From Symsagittifera roscoffensis (Eukaryota; Xenacoelomorpha; Acoela; Convolutidae), in assembly GCF_963678635.1 (NCBI RefSeq), contig NC_087065.1:2542001-2606000 (forward strand): DNA of 64,000 bases, in the 5' to 3' direction. Under the pieces are notes generated by a model. It ran no database searches, was not told the DNA's origin, and worked only from the letters and a program-made list of their open reading frames with translations. The stretch's first letter is position 1. Each line of letters opens with the position of its first letter. A program made the position numbers and the translations under genes. Below are positions 27,401-31,895 of the stretch, piece after piece.

Positions 27401-30400
27401 GATTTCGAGTACCAAATTGCTCAGACTTTGTATCGCTTTCAAACGAGGCTCAAACTATCTCGGTTATCTAGAGTTTCAGCTAATATTCTCGAGAAAAAAA
27501 GAAGGGTCCAATTGCGGTCATACCACCCGATGATGTACGCAGGGATGGAGCAGACCATCTTCCTCGCACAAGTAGCCGCTGTCGTGCAAAAATCCAGGAT
27601 GCTCTGGAATAGTTAAAAAACACTGCCAGAAGTGTAATGTGACCCTTTGCGTTTCTGAAAAGGACTGTTTCTATAATTTTCATTCAAATTAAAAGAAATT
27701 TAAACAGTCTGAACAACTTTTTTCATAATTTTCTGAGACTCTTTGTTCTAGTTGTTCTAGGTTAGGTTGCCCAACGTTGCTTTAATGCAACATACAAATT
27801 TTGAAGGAACAAAAATTTAAAACATAATAACCATGATTCGAACGCTTTTTTAGACCCTTATGAGTTTTTATAAACAAGTATGTTAATTTTTAAAACAATG
27901 TTTTATTAGCTTGGGTAATTTAGGGCCAACACACCCCTTTTTGTGAAATGATATTTTAAGTATAATTTAAAATACTTGGAGTAGGAACATTTTTTATATC
28001 GCATTCAAGTGAGACAATACATTCAATTAGTTTATACATTGAGTGGGCGGTATTAAAAGAGGGTCATATAAATTTAACAAAAACTTGCAAGACGGTTAAA
28101 TAACAGAAATTGTGAATGCAAAATTTATAAAATTTGTTTTTCACAGATTTCGGCGCTGAATATTCTTCTTCAGTGTCCTGACCTAGGACAAGCCTGACGC
28201 GCTTAAGGCTTTAGCAACAAAAATCGCCTGTGAGGAGGTGGGGGTTGTGTGCGGGAAGGACAAAGGATGGTAGGCTCAAATGAAACAAAAAGATCTGATT
28301 CAATTAAGACTCACCAACAATTGTAAGAACACCTTGAAAACAATCAGCATATTTTAATTTTTCCTACAATTGTGCGATTTAAAATGTGCGATCTAAATTT
28401 TCATATCTCGTGTTGACAAAAACTGCTTTTCATACAGTTCCATGCAAGGTTTAAAATAAATATCATACATTTTACGGACTCTTTTATTCATTAAAAAAAC
28501 CCGAATAGGTTTCATAGATAAAAATTGATTATAAGGTAAAATATTGTCCATGCATTTTTTCAATATATTCCACAATTGTGGTAAATTTAGACAAAGAAAC
28601 CGATCGCCAAAGTAATCGATTGATTCCGTGAAAACACAATCCATTAAAATTCATTACAATTCAAGTACAACTTATGGCTCTTTTCCACTACCCACCCCCC
28701 CCCCCCCACCATTCCCGACCTTCATACCTCTCCACCTAGTATACGACAGGGACGAGGAACGTTAATTGGAGCAGGAAAAGTAAGTAAAGGAAAGAAAAAA
28801 TTGAGAAACTTAAAAGGGCTCTTTTCCAGTCCCCCCTTTCAAAATACCGAGTTTTATATTTGTTTTACGTGTTATTACGGCTAAATGCGTGAAGTTAAGC
28901 TGTAAAGTATGAAGAACAAATCTATTCACAGTTGTCGATTTGTTCACCACGCCAAATTTCATTGCATTATGAGAACGTTAAATAGACTTTTCAAAATTGA
29001 ATTTGAAGGGGGGAACTGGAAAAGAGCCCTAAAAAGTATACACAGAAACATTGTGAAGAGCAAAAGATGATAACAATAAGGTACAATTTGCTGAGCCAAA
29101 TGATATCTCGCTTTATCTAATGCAAAGTGTGTCGAGGCAACTGTCAGGCTTTGAATGGATTTTTTGGATTTCCATGATTTTTTGGAGTTCCATGAAAACG
29201 GAACATTTATGCTTGGTGTGATTTTTTTTAAATGAAATTTCGATGATCGAAATTATAGTTTTTGACAGGAAAATTTCATACCCCACCAAAAATATTGCCC
29301 TACATCTTCAGTGGGGTATAAATAACTTTTGAACTTCGTGTCATACCATTTTTTCACGTTTTTCTTTGTTCACCAGAAAATTCAAAGGTGATGGCCTTGG
29401 TTTTGCTCATTAACAATGCTTATATGAGGTCGTTGAGGGGGGGGGGGGGGCTTCCTTGTAACAAAGGCTAAAAGGGGTGTTGGCTAATTGGGAAACAGCC
29501 GCTAGTAGTGAGTACCTGAGTGTGTTTGTGTATGATGCTGAACTGGTCCTTCTTGTAGGGCCACGCCTCCTCTTTGATGTAGTCTATCTGGCCCAGAATG
29601 GGGTGTGTCCTCCTTCTAGTTGCTACACACACCCACACAACCACACATAAGCTATTCTTCACTCACTTCTTTTTGTTCCGACTTTCGATACGAAAGTAAC
29701 GGAATATTTGTGCTCGGGGTGGGTTTTTTTTTTCTTCAGACAAATTCGACTTTTAACTAGCCATTTTTGACGTGAATATTTTTACAGGATATTTCACCTG
29801 TGATCATTTTTCGTAAAGTTATGGGGTTTAAAGATTGTCATTTTGGTCAATTTGGGACAATTAAATTATATTTCGCGCTATTAACGCGCAAGCGGAGAGT
29901 TAATCCGTCTTAGAAATCGTTCCAAATTGGTTTAACGAAGCTTAGTTGCCATAATTGATTTGTTACAAGTAGCGAAATCTATCCTTTTGTACTTTATATG
30001 GTGTGTGGGGGGATGATTTTCATTTAAAAATTTCAAATTTTTGAAAAAAAATTTTCATTTTGCCTTATTACTTCTAATTTTTTAATGTTATTACTGCTCC
30101 ATAAACCTTAATAGGCAGTCGGAACATTCAAGGCTTCGCCTGATACAAGCAGTCTTGTTATATTTTATTAATAATTCTATATTTATATTTATCCCTTCAA
30201 TTTGAGCTCTTTCCAGTTTCCCAGCCCCTCGTAAAAAGTACAAAATAGAATTGTGAAAAGTTATTCTTACGGCATTTTGCATGTAATTTTTTTTCGAAAA
30301 TTCTTTTAAAAAGTCTATTTAAAATAGCTTTTAATTGTTCTAAACTGTAAAAGCTATTTGAAATATACTTTTCTTAAAAAGTTTCGAAAAGTATATTTAC

Positions 30401-31017
30401 ATGCAAATTGCCGTACGAACAATTTTCAACAATCATGATTTGTAATTTTACGATAGTGGGAAACTGGGAAAAAAGGCACTACTTTTAATCTGTCTTTTTT
30501 GATTTTTTCATGCTTCTATTTATCTATACTTATTTGTCTCTTTCCAGCTCTCCCCATTCAATTTATTTTTGAAAGCTTATTTAATGTTGTCATAATGCAA
30601 TGAAATTTGGTGTGGTGAACAAATCGACAACTGTGAACAGATTTGTTCTTCATACTTTACAGCGTAACATCACGCATTTAGCCGTAATTACACGAATAAC
30701 AAACATAAAACTCGGTATTTTGAAAGAGGGGAAACTGGAAAAGAGTCCCTTATTTTTACCCCTGTAATTTGAGCTCTTTGACGAGGCGTTTGATGATAGC
30801 AAACTAAGAGATTCCAGACCTGGTTTGAGATCAAAGAACCCTTCTGAGCTCAAAATTCAAAAAACGATACAAATTTCACAGGTGGGAACAGAGAACAATC
30901 TCAGTAATGACTCATAGTGAAGAGTAGCCTCTACTTTCCTTTACTTGATTCGTCCACCTCAGGTTTCGCTTGATCCGGGTGAGTGGTGCTCCCCACACTG
31001 CTCGTATCAATCGCCAT
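391..31017 (-). CDS. DNAI1: Axonemal dynein intermediate chain 1, multi-exon gene (3' end off the left edge)
   Basis: This gene encodes a WD-repeat intermediate chain of the outer dynein arm, which docks and assembles the motor on ciliary doublet microtubules. Twelve exons are placed, transcribed right to left: 31017-30945, 29622-29516, 24662-24513, 23683-23489, 14118-13967, 13364-13219, 8368-8229, 4438-4217, 3800-3605, 1875-1676, 1227-1037 and 496-391. They total about 628 codons. Recognition rests on DNAI1-specific blocks: NQNNFGDIAEDFKYW before the propeller, YNDLFAVGLGS, SVGSDGRIVLW, GGDWSVKVW, and LKLSPNLRK near the C-terminus. The exons supply about seven WD blades. Phases match at every junction except exon 3 to exon 4, where a small exon may be missing. 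The human protein is 699 aa, so the last exon or exons should lie left of base 391. The introns are large and full of mobile elements. Exons are GC-rich against AT-rich introns. Confidence 0.92.
497..1036 (-). other. DNAI1 intron between exons 11 and 12
   Basis: No gene is visible. It holds a poly-C run near 536-544. At 856-950 there is a short foldback in which cagactcatgtcca and tggacatgagtc face each other across GC-rich spacer DNA. Confidence 0.6.
1037..1227 (-). CDS. DNAI1: DNAI1 exon 11 (WD blade)
   Basis: The exon is bounded by acceptor TTTCAG and donor GAG|GTAGGG. It reads VWTSYSSTCFTAVTHDRHIL and ends LVGDSKGE, aligning with the penultimate and last WD blades of DNAI1. It starts in phase 2 after exon 10 and ends in phase 0. 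Confidence 0.9.
1676..1875 (-). CDS. DNAI1: DNAI1 exon 10 (WD blade)
   Basis: The exon contains KAHVSSVDGMSFNPFDAHIL and GGDWSVKVWKL, a full WD blade. Acceptor GTTGCAG is preceded by an AAC-type microsatellite (plus strand 1879-1903). The donor is GCGG|GTGAGT. Joining to exon 9 and exon 11 keeps the frame. Confidence 0.9.
1876..3604 (-). other. DNAI1 intron between exons 9 and 10
   Basis: No gene is seen. At about 2095-2290 there is a degraded fragment resembling the hAT-type MITE interior (ggtcgacaaaattgattttt). A short GC-rich patch lies at 2560-2640. The block at 2870-3060 resembles sequence at 53440-53560 (cacgtaccgcaaa-type motif). Confidence 0.5.
3605..3800 (-). CDS. DNAI1: DNAI1 exon 9 (WD blade)
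   Basis: The exon reads YEVLHDKAKAIEFQPIPDQN and later GNFLVATEQGWIYMCN, matching the conserved FLVGTE-type blade of DNAI1. The insert rich in Ala/Ser/Glu between them is longer than in the human protein. The donor is CTAG|GTTAGT. Two in-frame acceptors are possible (exon start at 3800 or 3788). I chose the longer one without strong evidence. Confidence 0.85.
4217..4438 (-). CDS. DNAI1: DNAI1 exon 8 (WD blade)
   Basis: The exon contains TEGRHIGPVWDMAWNE and VISVGSDGRIVLWSV, the HxGPVW...SVSSDGRIVSW-type blade of dynein intermediate chains. Acceptor CTTCTAG and donor AGAG|GTGACT are clear, and phases agree with exons 7 and 9. Confidence 0.92.
5518..5748 (+). repeat. MITE of the GGCTCTTTTCC family
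   Basis: It begins aggctctttttc and ends gaaaagagcc, so the ends are inverted. The interior (tacggctaaatgctgatgtt..., gccaaatttcattg) matches the copies at 28815-29030 and 30536-30750 with divergence. Confidence 0.6.
6110..6655 (+). repeat. Interspersed repeat R1, copy A
   Basis: It runs from aacaagactgctcgtatca to cgaaagtcggaacaa, about 545 bp. It shares nearly the whole length with the copies at 9612-10148 and (inverted) 29668-30165. Near its ends it carries TGTTCCGACT in opposite orientations. No coding capacity. The class is unknown. Confidence 0.75.
6860..7170 (+). repeat. Block shared with 63120-63370
   Basis: Motifs such as caacaatttatgat, tccactttcgaaactaga and cgatagtgga occur in the same order here and near the right end of the window, in the same orientation. 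A diverged interspersed repeat is the simplest reading. Confidence 0.5.
7322..7705 (+). mobile_element. hAT-type MITE with perfect 8-bp target-site duplication
   Basis: The ends are CAGGGGCGGATTTAGG and, inverted, the complement of CAGATCTGCCCCTG. The flanks are TCTAGCTA at 7314-7321 and again at 7706-7713. An 8-bp duplication with CAGGGG-type ends is the hAT hallmark. At 384 bp it encodes no transposase, so it depends on a partner elsewhere. Confidence 0.88.
8229..8368 (-). CDS. DNAI1: DNAI1 exon 7 (WD blade)
   Basis: The exon reads SFKNLLEPEFECVTRSGVLR and then LLAFSCYDGVVGICDL, aligning with the blade that carries VAVGHYDG in vertebrate DNAI1. Acceptor TTCTAG and donor CTGG|GTCAGT fit. 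It receives 2 nt from exon 6 and ends in phase 1. Confidence 0.9.
8823..12160 (+). CDS. Nested two-exon gene: single-pass membrane protein with Sel1-like repeats
   Basis: This gene lies inside a DNAI1 intron on the opposite strand. Exon 1 is 8823-9262 and exon 2 is 11920-12160. The donor is CAGAG|GTAAAA and the acceptor is CATTTTAG. Joining keeps the frame and completes an Arg codon, giving 226 aa. The N-terminal ~95 residues are basic and Ser-rich. A hydrophobic helix spans about 97-121 (WYIILLEVIAVILTVMFALY), followed by YAHVGHAHSQHQIGQR at the end of exon 1. Exon 2 continues YLHGAGTSQNHSKAAEYFKM and GHAHAKYNLAVGHLKG, the Sel1/TPR-like solenoid pattern, and ends in a short Cys-containing tail. 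Neither exon alone completes a repeat, which supports the join. The start has an A-rich then GCG context. Function unknown; Sel1 repeats usually mediate protein contacts. Exon 1 read alone would end at a stop overlapping the donor. The 2.6-kb intron is full of repeats. Confidence 0.75.
9612..10148 (+). repeat. Interspersed repeat R1, copy B
   Basis: This is the best-preserved plus-orientation copy. It starts acaagactgctcgtatcagg and ends actttcgtatcgaaagtcgg plus aacaa. It lies in the intron of the nested gene and has no coding potential. Confidence 0.75.
10500..10890 (+). repeat. Diverged R1 copy, 3' portion
   Basis: Motifs matching R1 in order are ttcactgcttacgc, atatatcgcgcg, tcccaaattgg, aatcaccccaa and ctccgctttttcttc. 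It is clearly more diverged than copies A and B. Confidence 0.5.
10914..11318 (+). mobile_element. hAT-type MITE, second copy, inserted in an R1 repeat
   Basis: It starts CAGGGGCGGATCTAGG and ends in the complement (ccgcccctg). The 8-bp duplication ACAAGATT lies at 10906-10913 and 11319-11326. It is the same family as 7322-7705 but in the opposite orientation. The duplicated bases belong to the start of an R1 copy that continues to about 11560, so this MITE inserted into R1. Confidence 0.88.
12161..13218. other. Intron/intergenic DNA between the nested gene and DNAI1 exon 6
   Basis: No gene is seen. A fragment resembling the hAT MITE interior lies at about 12950-13080 (ttttttgtcaaaatcttc). 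A C-rich run lies near 13158-13182, just before the exon. The polyadenylation signal of the nested gene is not obvious. Confidence 0.5.
13219..13364 (-). CDS. DNAI1: DNAI1 exon 6 (first WD blade)
   Basis: The exon reads EAQALKREHLQVTSISMGEK and YNDLFAVGLGSLQFG, the start of the propeller in DNAI1. Acceptor TGTTGCAG and donor TACAG|GTGCGG fit. It starts in phase 0 and ends with 2 nt that exon 7 completes. A near-identical copy lies at 17549-17694. Confidence 0.92.
13967..14118 (-). CDS. DNAI1: DNAI1 exon 5 (pre-propeller conserved motif)
   Basis: The exon contains MGRMLNQNNFGDIAEDFKYW and ends PLWTFQ, the diagnostic block just before the WD domain of DNAI1. The acceptor is CTCTAG and the donor CCAG|GTAAAA. 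It completes the codon left open by exon 4. Confidence 0.93.
14647..14820 (+). repeat. 5' LTR remnant of the decayed gypsy element
   Basis: It aligns with 22589-22773 from TGTTTA to gcgtgcatactt. The two differ by many substitutions and an indel (repeated gtcaacgtcaa in the 3' copy), consistent with an old insertion. Confidence 0.65.
14932..15213 (+). pseudogene. gag-like fragment of the decayed gypsy element
   Basis: A 93-codon open stretch, charged and hydrophilic, directly after the 5' LTR and before the zinc knuckles. Its position suggests Gag, but I see no diagnostic motif. Confidence 0.35.
15646..15855 (+). pseudogene. Zinc-knuckle region of the decayed gypsy Gag
   Basis: CQNCGNPLKTIHSEYC is followed by CNMCSSRGHFAKFC, a paired CCHC arrangement typical of nucleocapsid in invertebrate gypsy elements. 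The frame ends shortly after at a stop. Confidence 0.7.
16690..17446 (+). pseudogene. Reverse transcriptase remnant, first copy
   Basis: Recognisable RT pieces are FSNIDLKYAYSQMAL (around the first catalytic Asp) and TYRFKTGFYGLVDLPNEFE, with in-frame stops and frameshifts between and after. The part from 16831 is duplicated at 18171-18786. Confidence 0.7.
17549..17694 (-). pseudogene. DNAI1: Duplicated copy of DNAI1 exon 6
   Basis: It matches 13219-13364 with the same acceptor and donor, except for changes that turn one Ala codon into Val (QALKREH to QVLKREH). It lies upstream of exon 5 in the direction of transcription, so including it would scramble domain order. It is likely skipped, or an assembly duplicate. 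Confidence 0.85.
18171..18786 (+). pseudogene. Reverse transcriptase remnant, second copy
   Basis: Near-identical to 16831-17446, with the same in-frame stops and a one-base difference in an A run near 18530. It continues past the copy boundary into the RNase H region, so it is this copy that joins the rest of the element. Confidence 0.75.
18849..19067 (+). pseudogene. RNase H remnant of the decayed gypsy element
   Basis: The stretch reads TKILLVIVWAVTLHQNYLFG and FKINTDHNALLLCL, the end of a retrotransposon RNase H domain with its conserved TDH-type motif. Stops follow soon after. Confidence 0.6.
20100..20469 (+). pseudogene. Integrase-core remnant of the decayed gypsy element
   Basis: Around 20138-20245 the sequence encodes RTDKGSGFVAKSISEFC followed by LIFAPVVVHRAKGLL. 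This is the region of the second catalytic Asp up to just before the expected Glu. Frames are broken. Downstream to 22.4 kb only short, unrecognised open stretches remain. Confidence 0.6.
22589..22773 (+). repeat. 3' LTR remnant of the decayed gypsy element
   Basis: The counterpart of 14647-14820. It shares aagatacgtac, gttgattctctta and agtttactatgaagtagtgc. Confidence 0.65.
22901..23036 (+). repeat. tRNA-derived repeat, copy 1
   Basis: The head looks like a tRNA: an A-box-like aggtagagcgtctgc, an anticodon-loop-like ttttcat, and a perfect B box GGTTCGATCCC. A non-tRNA tail (cctgttgaactaagcgag) follows, shared with the second copy. The acceptor and T stems do not pair properly, so this is a SINE or tRNA relic rather than a functional tRNA. 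Confidence 0.6.
23272..23395 (+). repeat. tRNA-derived repeat, copy 2
   Basis: Nearly identical to 22901-23036 from cctctaaaggtagagcgtct through the B box and the cctgttgaactaagcgag tail. Same orientation, about 371 bp downstream. Confidence 0.6.
23489..23683 (-). CDS. DNAI1: DNAI1 exon 4 (Gly/Glu-rich linker)
   Basis: The exon reads RFKVEDAEDAIMARKASLTN, then a long Gly/Glu/Ser/Asn run and ends TAAQQR. The donor is GCGAG|GTAACA and the likely acceptor is GCACAG. The 3' phase fits exon 5, but the 5' phase (needs 1 nt) does not fit the end of exon 3 (phase 0). An unseen short exon or another splice site is implied. Confidence 0.72.
24513..24662 (-). CDS. DNAI1: DNAI1 exon 3
   Basis: The exon reads TEIFWPRDVGTLKEAPKLVC and SVMYDAYEEDLRHKHMLIQQ. 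The YDAYEEDL part matches the IYDAYVEEL-like segment of vertebrate DNAI1. The acceptor lies next to a CA microsatellite. The donor AAG|GTCGGG is weak. Exactly 50 codons, phase 0 at both ends. Confidence 0.82.
24753..25139. mobile_element. Foldback MITE inside the piggyBac left arm
   Basis: The ends mirror each other: ggtgaattcccataggttcc with ttccaaaataaaaaatca on the left, and the complements (tgattttttattttggaacc, tgaatacgcacc) on the right. The interior has a GC-rich patch with gcgcgctacgagcgcg-like symmetry. No coding capacity. Confidence 0.65.
25307..25501. mobile_element. Foldback MITE of ~195 bp
   Basis: Arms of about 70 bp face each other: tatttagacaaccgcgtatt and ttaaccaatcagaatcgaga on the left, and their complements on the right (tctcgattctgattggttaa, aatacgcggttgtctaaata). 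The spacer is AT-rich. Confidence 0.75.
25740..27692 (+). pseudogene. piggyBac transposase pseudogene (DDE_Tnp_1_7 type)
   Basis: Three main open stretches (25740-26099, 26104-26715, 27239-27616) are separated by stops and frameshifts. Family landmarks appear in order: LHFVDNSQQSEN, YNPKKPNKWGFKIFM (about 26760-26805), DNRGVHLISNFVGNKF (about 27114-27160), and MGGIDVFDSYIALYRTK (27239). At the end lie SRCRAKIQDALE and the Cys-rich tail HCQKCNVTLCVSEKDC (about 27615-27670). The order and the Cys-rich C-terminus are typical of piggyBac transposases, which cut and paste at TTAA. The frame is clearly dead. Confidence 0.82.
28393..28644 (-). CDS. Unrecognised 83-codon open frame
   Basis: It has a protein-like composition (CVFTESIDYFGDRFLCLNL, then NKRVRKMYDIYFKPCMELYE) and stands out from the AT-rich intron around it. 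It lies in the DNAI1 intron between exons 2 and 3. There is no family match I can make. It may be a relic of a transposon gene or a chance frame. Confidence 0.25.
   Translation of the reverse strand: MDCVFTESIDYFGDRFLCLNLPQLWNILKKCMDNILPYNQFLSMKPIRVFLMNKRVRKMYDIYFKPCMELYEKQFLSTRDMKI
28815..29030 (+). mobile_element. MITE with AGGGCTCTTTTCCAG ends
   Basis: It starts agggctcttttccagt and ends actggaaaagagccct, a perfect terminal inverted repeat of about 16 bp. It is 216 bp, non-coding, and flanked by A-rich DNA. Related copies lie at 5518-5748 and, inverted, at 30536-30750. Confidence 0.8.
29516..29622 (-). CDS. DNAI1: DNAI1 exon 2
   Basis: The exon reads TTRRRTHPILGQIDYIKEEA and then WPYKKDQFSIIHKHTQ. 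Acceptor TGTGTAG and donor ACTCAG|GTACTC fit. One nt from exon 1 plus 107 nt gives 36 codons. The sequence is not conserved enough to recognise alone; placement relies on strand, order and phase. Confidence 0.75.
29668..30165 (-). repeat. Interspersed repeat R1, copy C (inverted)
   Basis: In plus orientation it begins tgttccgactttcgatacga and ends near agcagtcttgtt. It is the reverse of copies A and B over nearly the full length. Confidence 0.75.
30204..30479. mobile_element. Foldback MITE with long inner arms
   Basis: The ends gagctctttccagtttccca and gggaaactgggaaaaaaggc are inverted. Inside, acggcattttgcatgtaa pairs with ttacatgcaaattgccgt, and AT-rich arms continue inward. It is related at its tips to the GGCTCTTTTCC family. 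Confidence 0.65.
30536..30750 (-). mobile_element. MITE of the GGCTCTTTTCC family, inverted copy
   Basis: The interior matches 28815-29030 in reverse orientation (gtggtgaacaaatcgacaac, cgcatttagccgtaattaca). It ends gaaactggaaaagagtccct. Confidence 0.7.
30945..31017 (-). CDS. DNAI1: DNAI1 exon 1 with the likely start codon
   Basis: The ATG at 31017-31015 is followed by GCG and opens MAIDTSSVGSTTHPDQAKPE, then donor TCAA|GTAAAG. The 73 nt leave one base that exon 2 completes in frame. This N-terminus cannot be aligned with vertebrate DNAI1, so the start is a phase- and position-based call. Confidence 0.65.
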
Positions 31018-31214
31018 CTCAATTAACAATCATAACCAAATGATTGAAAAGTTATAACTAACAATGTGCACATGCGTTTATCCGCTCAATATGCCTACTC
31101 GCACTTTCACAAGTAAAACACAGAAATTTGGGCTCTTTGCTACTCCCCCACCTCAGATAACATTCAAATTTTTGATGTAACTATGGTTTTACAAGATTAA
31201 GTCAGGAGACAAAA

Positions 31215-31440
31215 TTTTGGCTCTTTTTCCTTCCCCCCCCCCCCCCCCACCTCAGACGAGCTACAATTTTTTAGTGTAACGAGTGGTTTTAACGAGGTTG
31301 AGGTTGATTATGAAGACCAAATATGTTTGTCATGGCCTAATTAGTCTATATGTCAATTTTTATAACAATCGTACAATGTGGTCAACAAACTTACTTGTAA
31401 AATTTTGCAGGTGGGGGGGGAAAAGGAAAAAGAGCCAAAA
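31215..31440. mobile_element. MITE with TTTTGGCTCTTTTTCC ends
   Basis: The ends ttttggctctttttcc and ggaaaaagagccaaaa are exact inverted repeats, followed by long C and G runs just inside. It is 226 bp, non-coding, and lies about 200 bp upstream of the DNAI1 start. Confidence 0.75.
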
Positions 31441-31695
31441 TTTTTTTGTCATTGGATAATTGGAAGCCAGGAAATAAATTAATTACTTGTAAAAATTTGC
31501 AAGCGTTTGTAACAGAAAAAAAGAGCCGAAATATGAAGTCTCCGCTCGTTTCAAGTCTCCTCCTCGATGTTTTGCTGATATACGTGGGATAAAAATCCAT
31601 TTAGGATCTATACCACTCACCCAACCCTAATTTGAAAATCAATTTTGAAAAATCATCTGATCATTATCATAAGTTATCGAAGTTTGGCTTAGTGA

Positions 31696-31895
31696 NNNNN
31701 NNNNNNNNNNNNNNNNNNNNNNNNNNNNNNNNNNNNNNNNNNNNNNNNNNNNNNNNNNNNNNNNNNNNNNNNNNNNNNNNNNNNNNNNNNNNNNNNNNNN
31801 NNNNNNNNNNNNNNNNNNNNNNNNNNNNNNNNNNNNNNNNNNNNNNNNNNNNNNNNNNNNNNNNNNNNNNNNNNNNNNNNNNNNNNNNNNNNNNN
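31696..31895. other. Assembly gap of 200 N
   Basis: A run of exactly 200 undetermined bases, probably a scaffold gap of nominal length. Nothing can be said about its content. Confidence 0.99.

Larger units (their letters stand above)
24700..27925 (+). mobile_element. Decayed piggyBac-type transposon with internal MITE insertions
   Basis: The inverted ends are CCCTAAATTACCCA (24700-24713) and its complement (27912-27925). TTAA flanks the left end (24696-24699); the right flank is CCAA, probably mutated. Subterminal palindromes GTTGCTTTAAAGCAAC (24716-24731) and GTTGCTTTAATGCAAC (27776-27791) lie just inside, with an inverted relative at 25681-25701. The transposase remnant sits at 25740-27690. 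Two foldback elements (24753-25139 and 25307-25501) have inserted between the left end and the gene. Confidence 0.8.
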
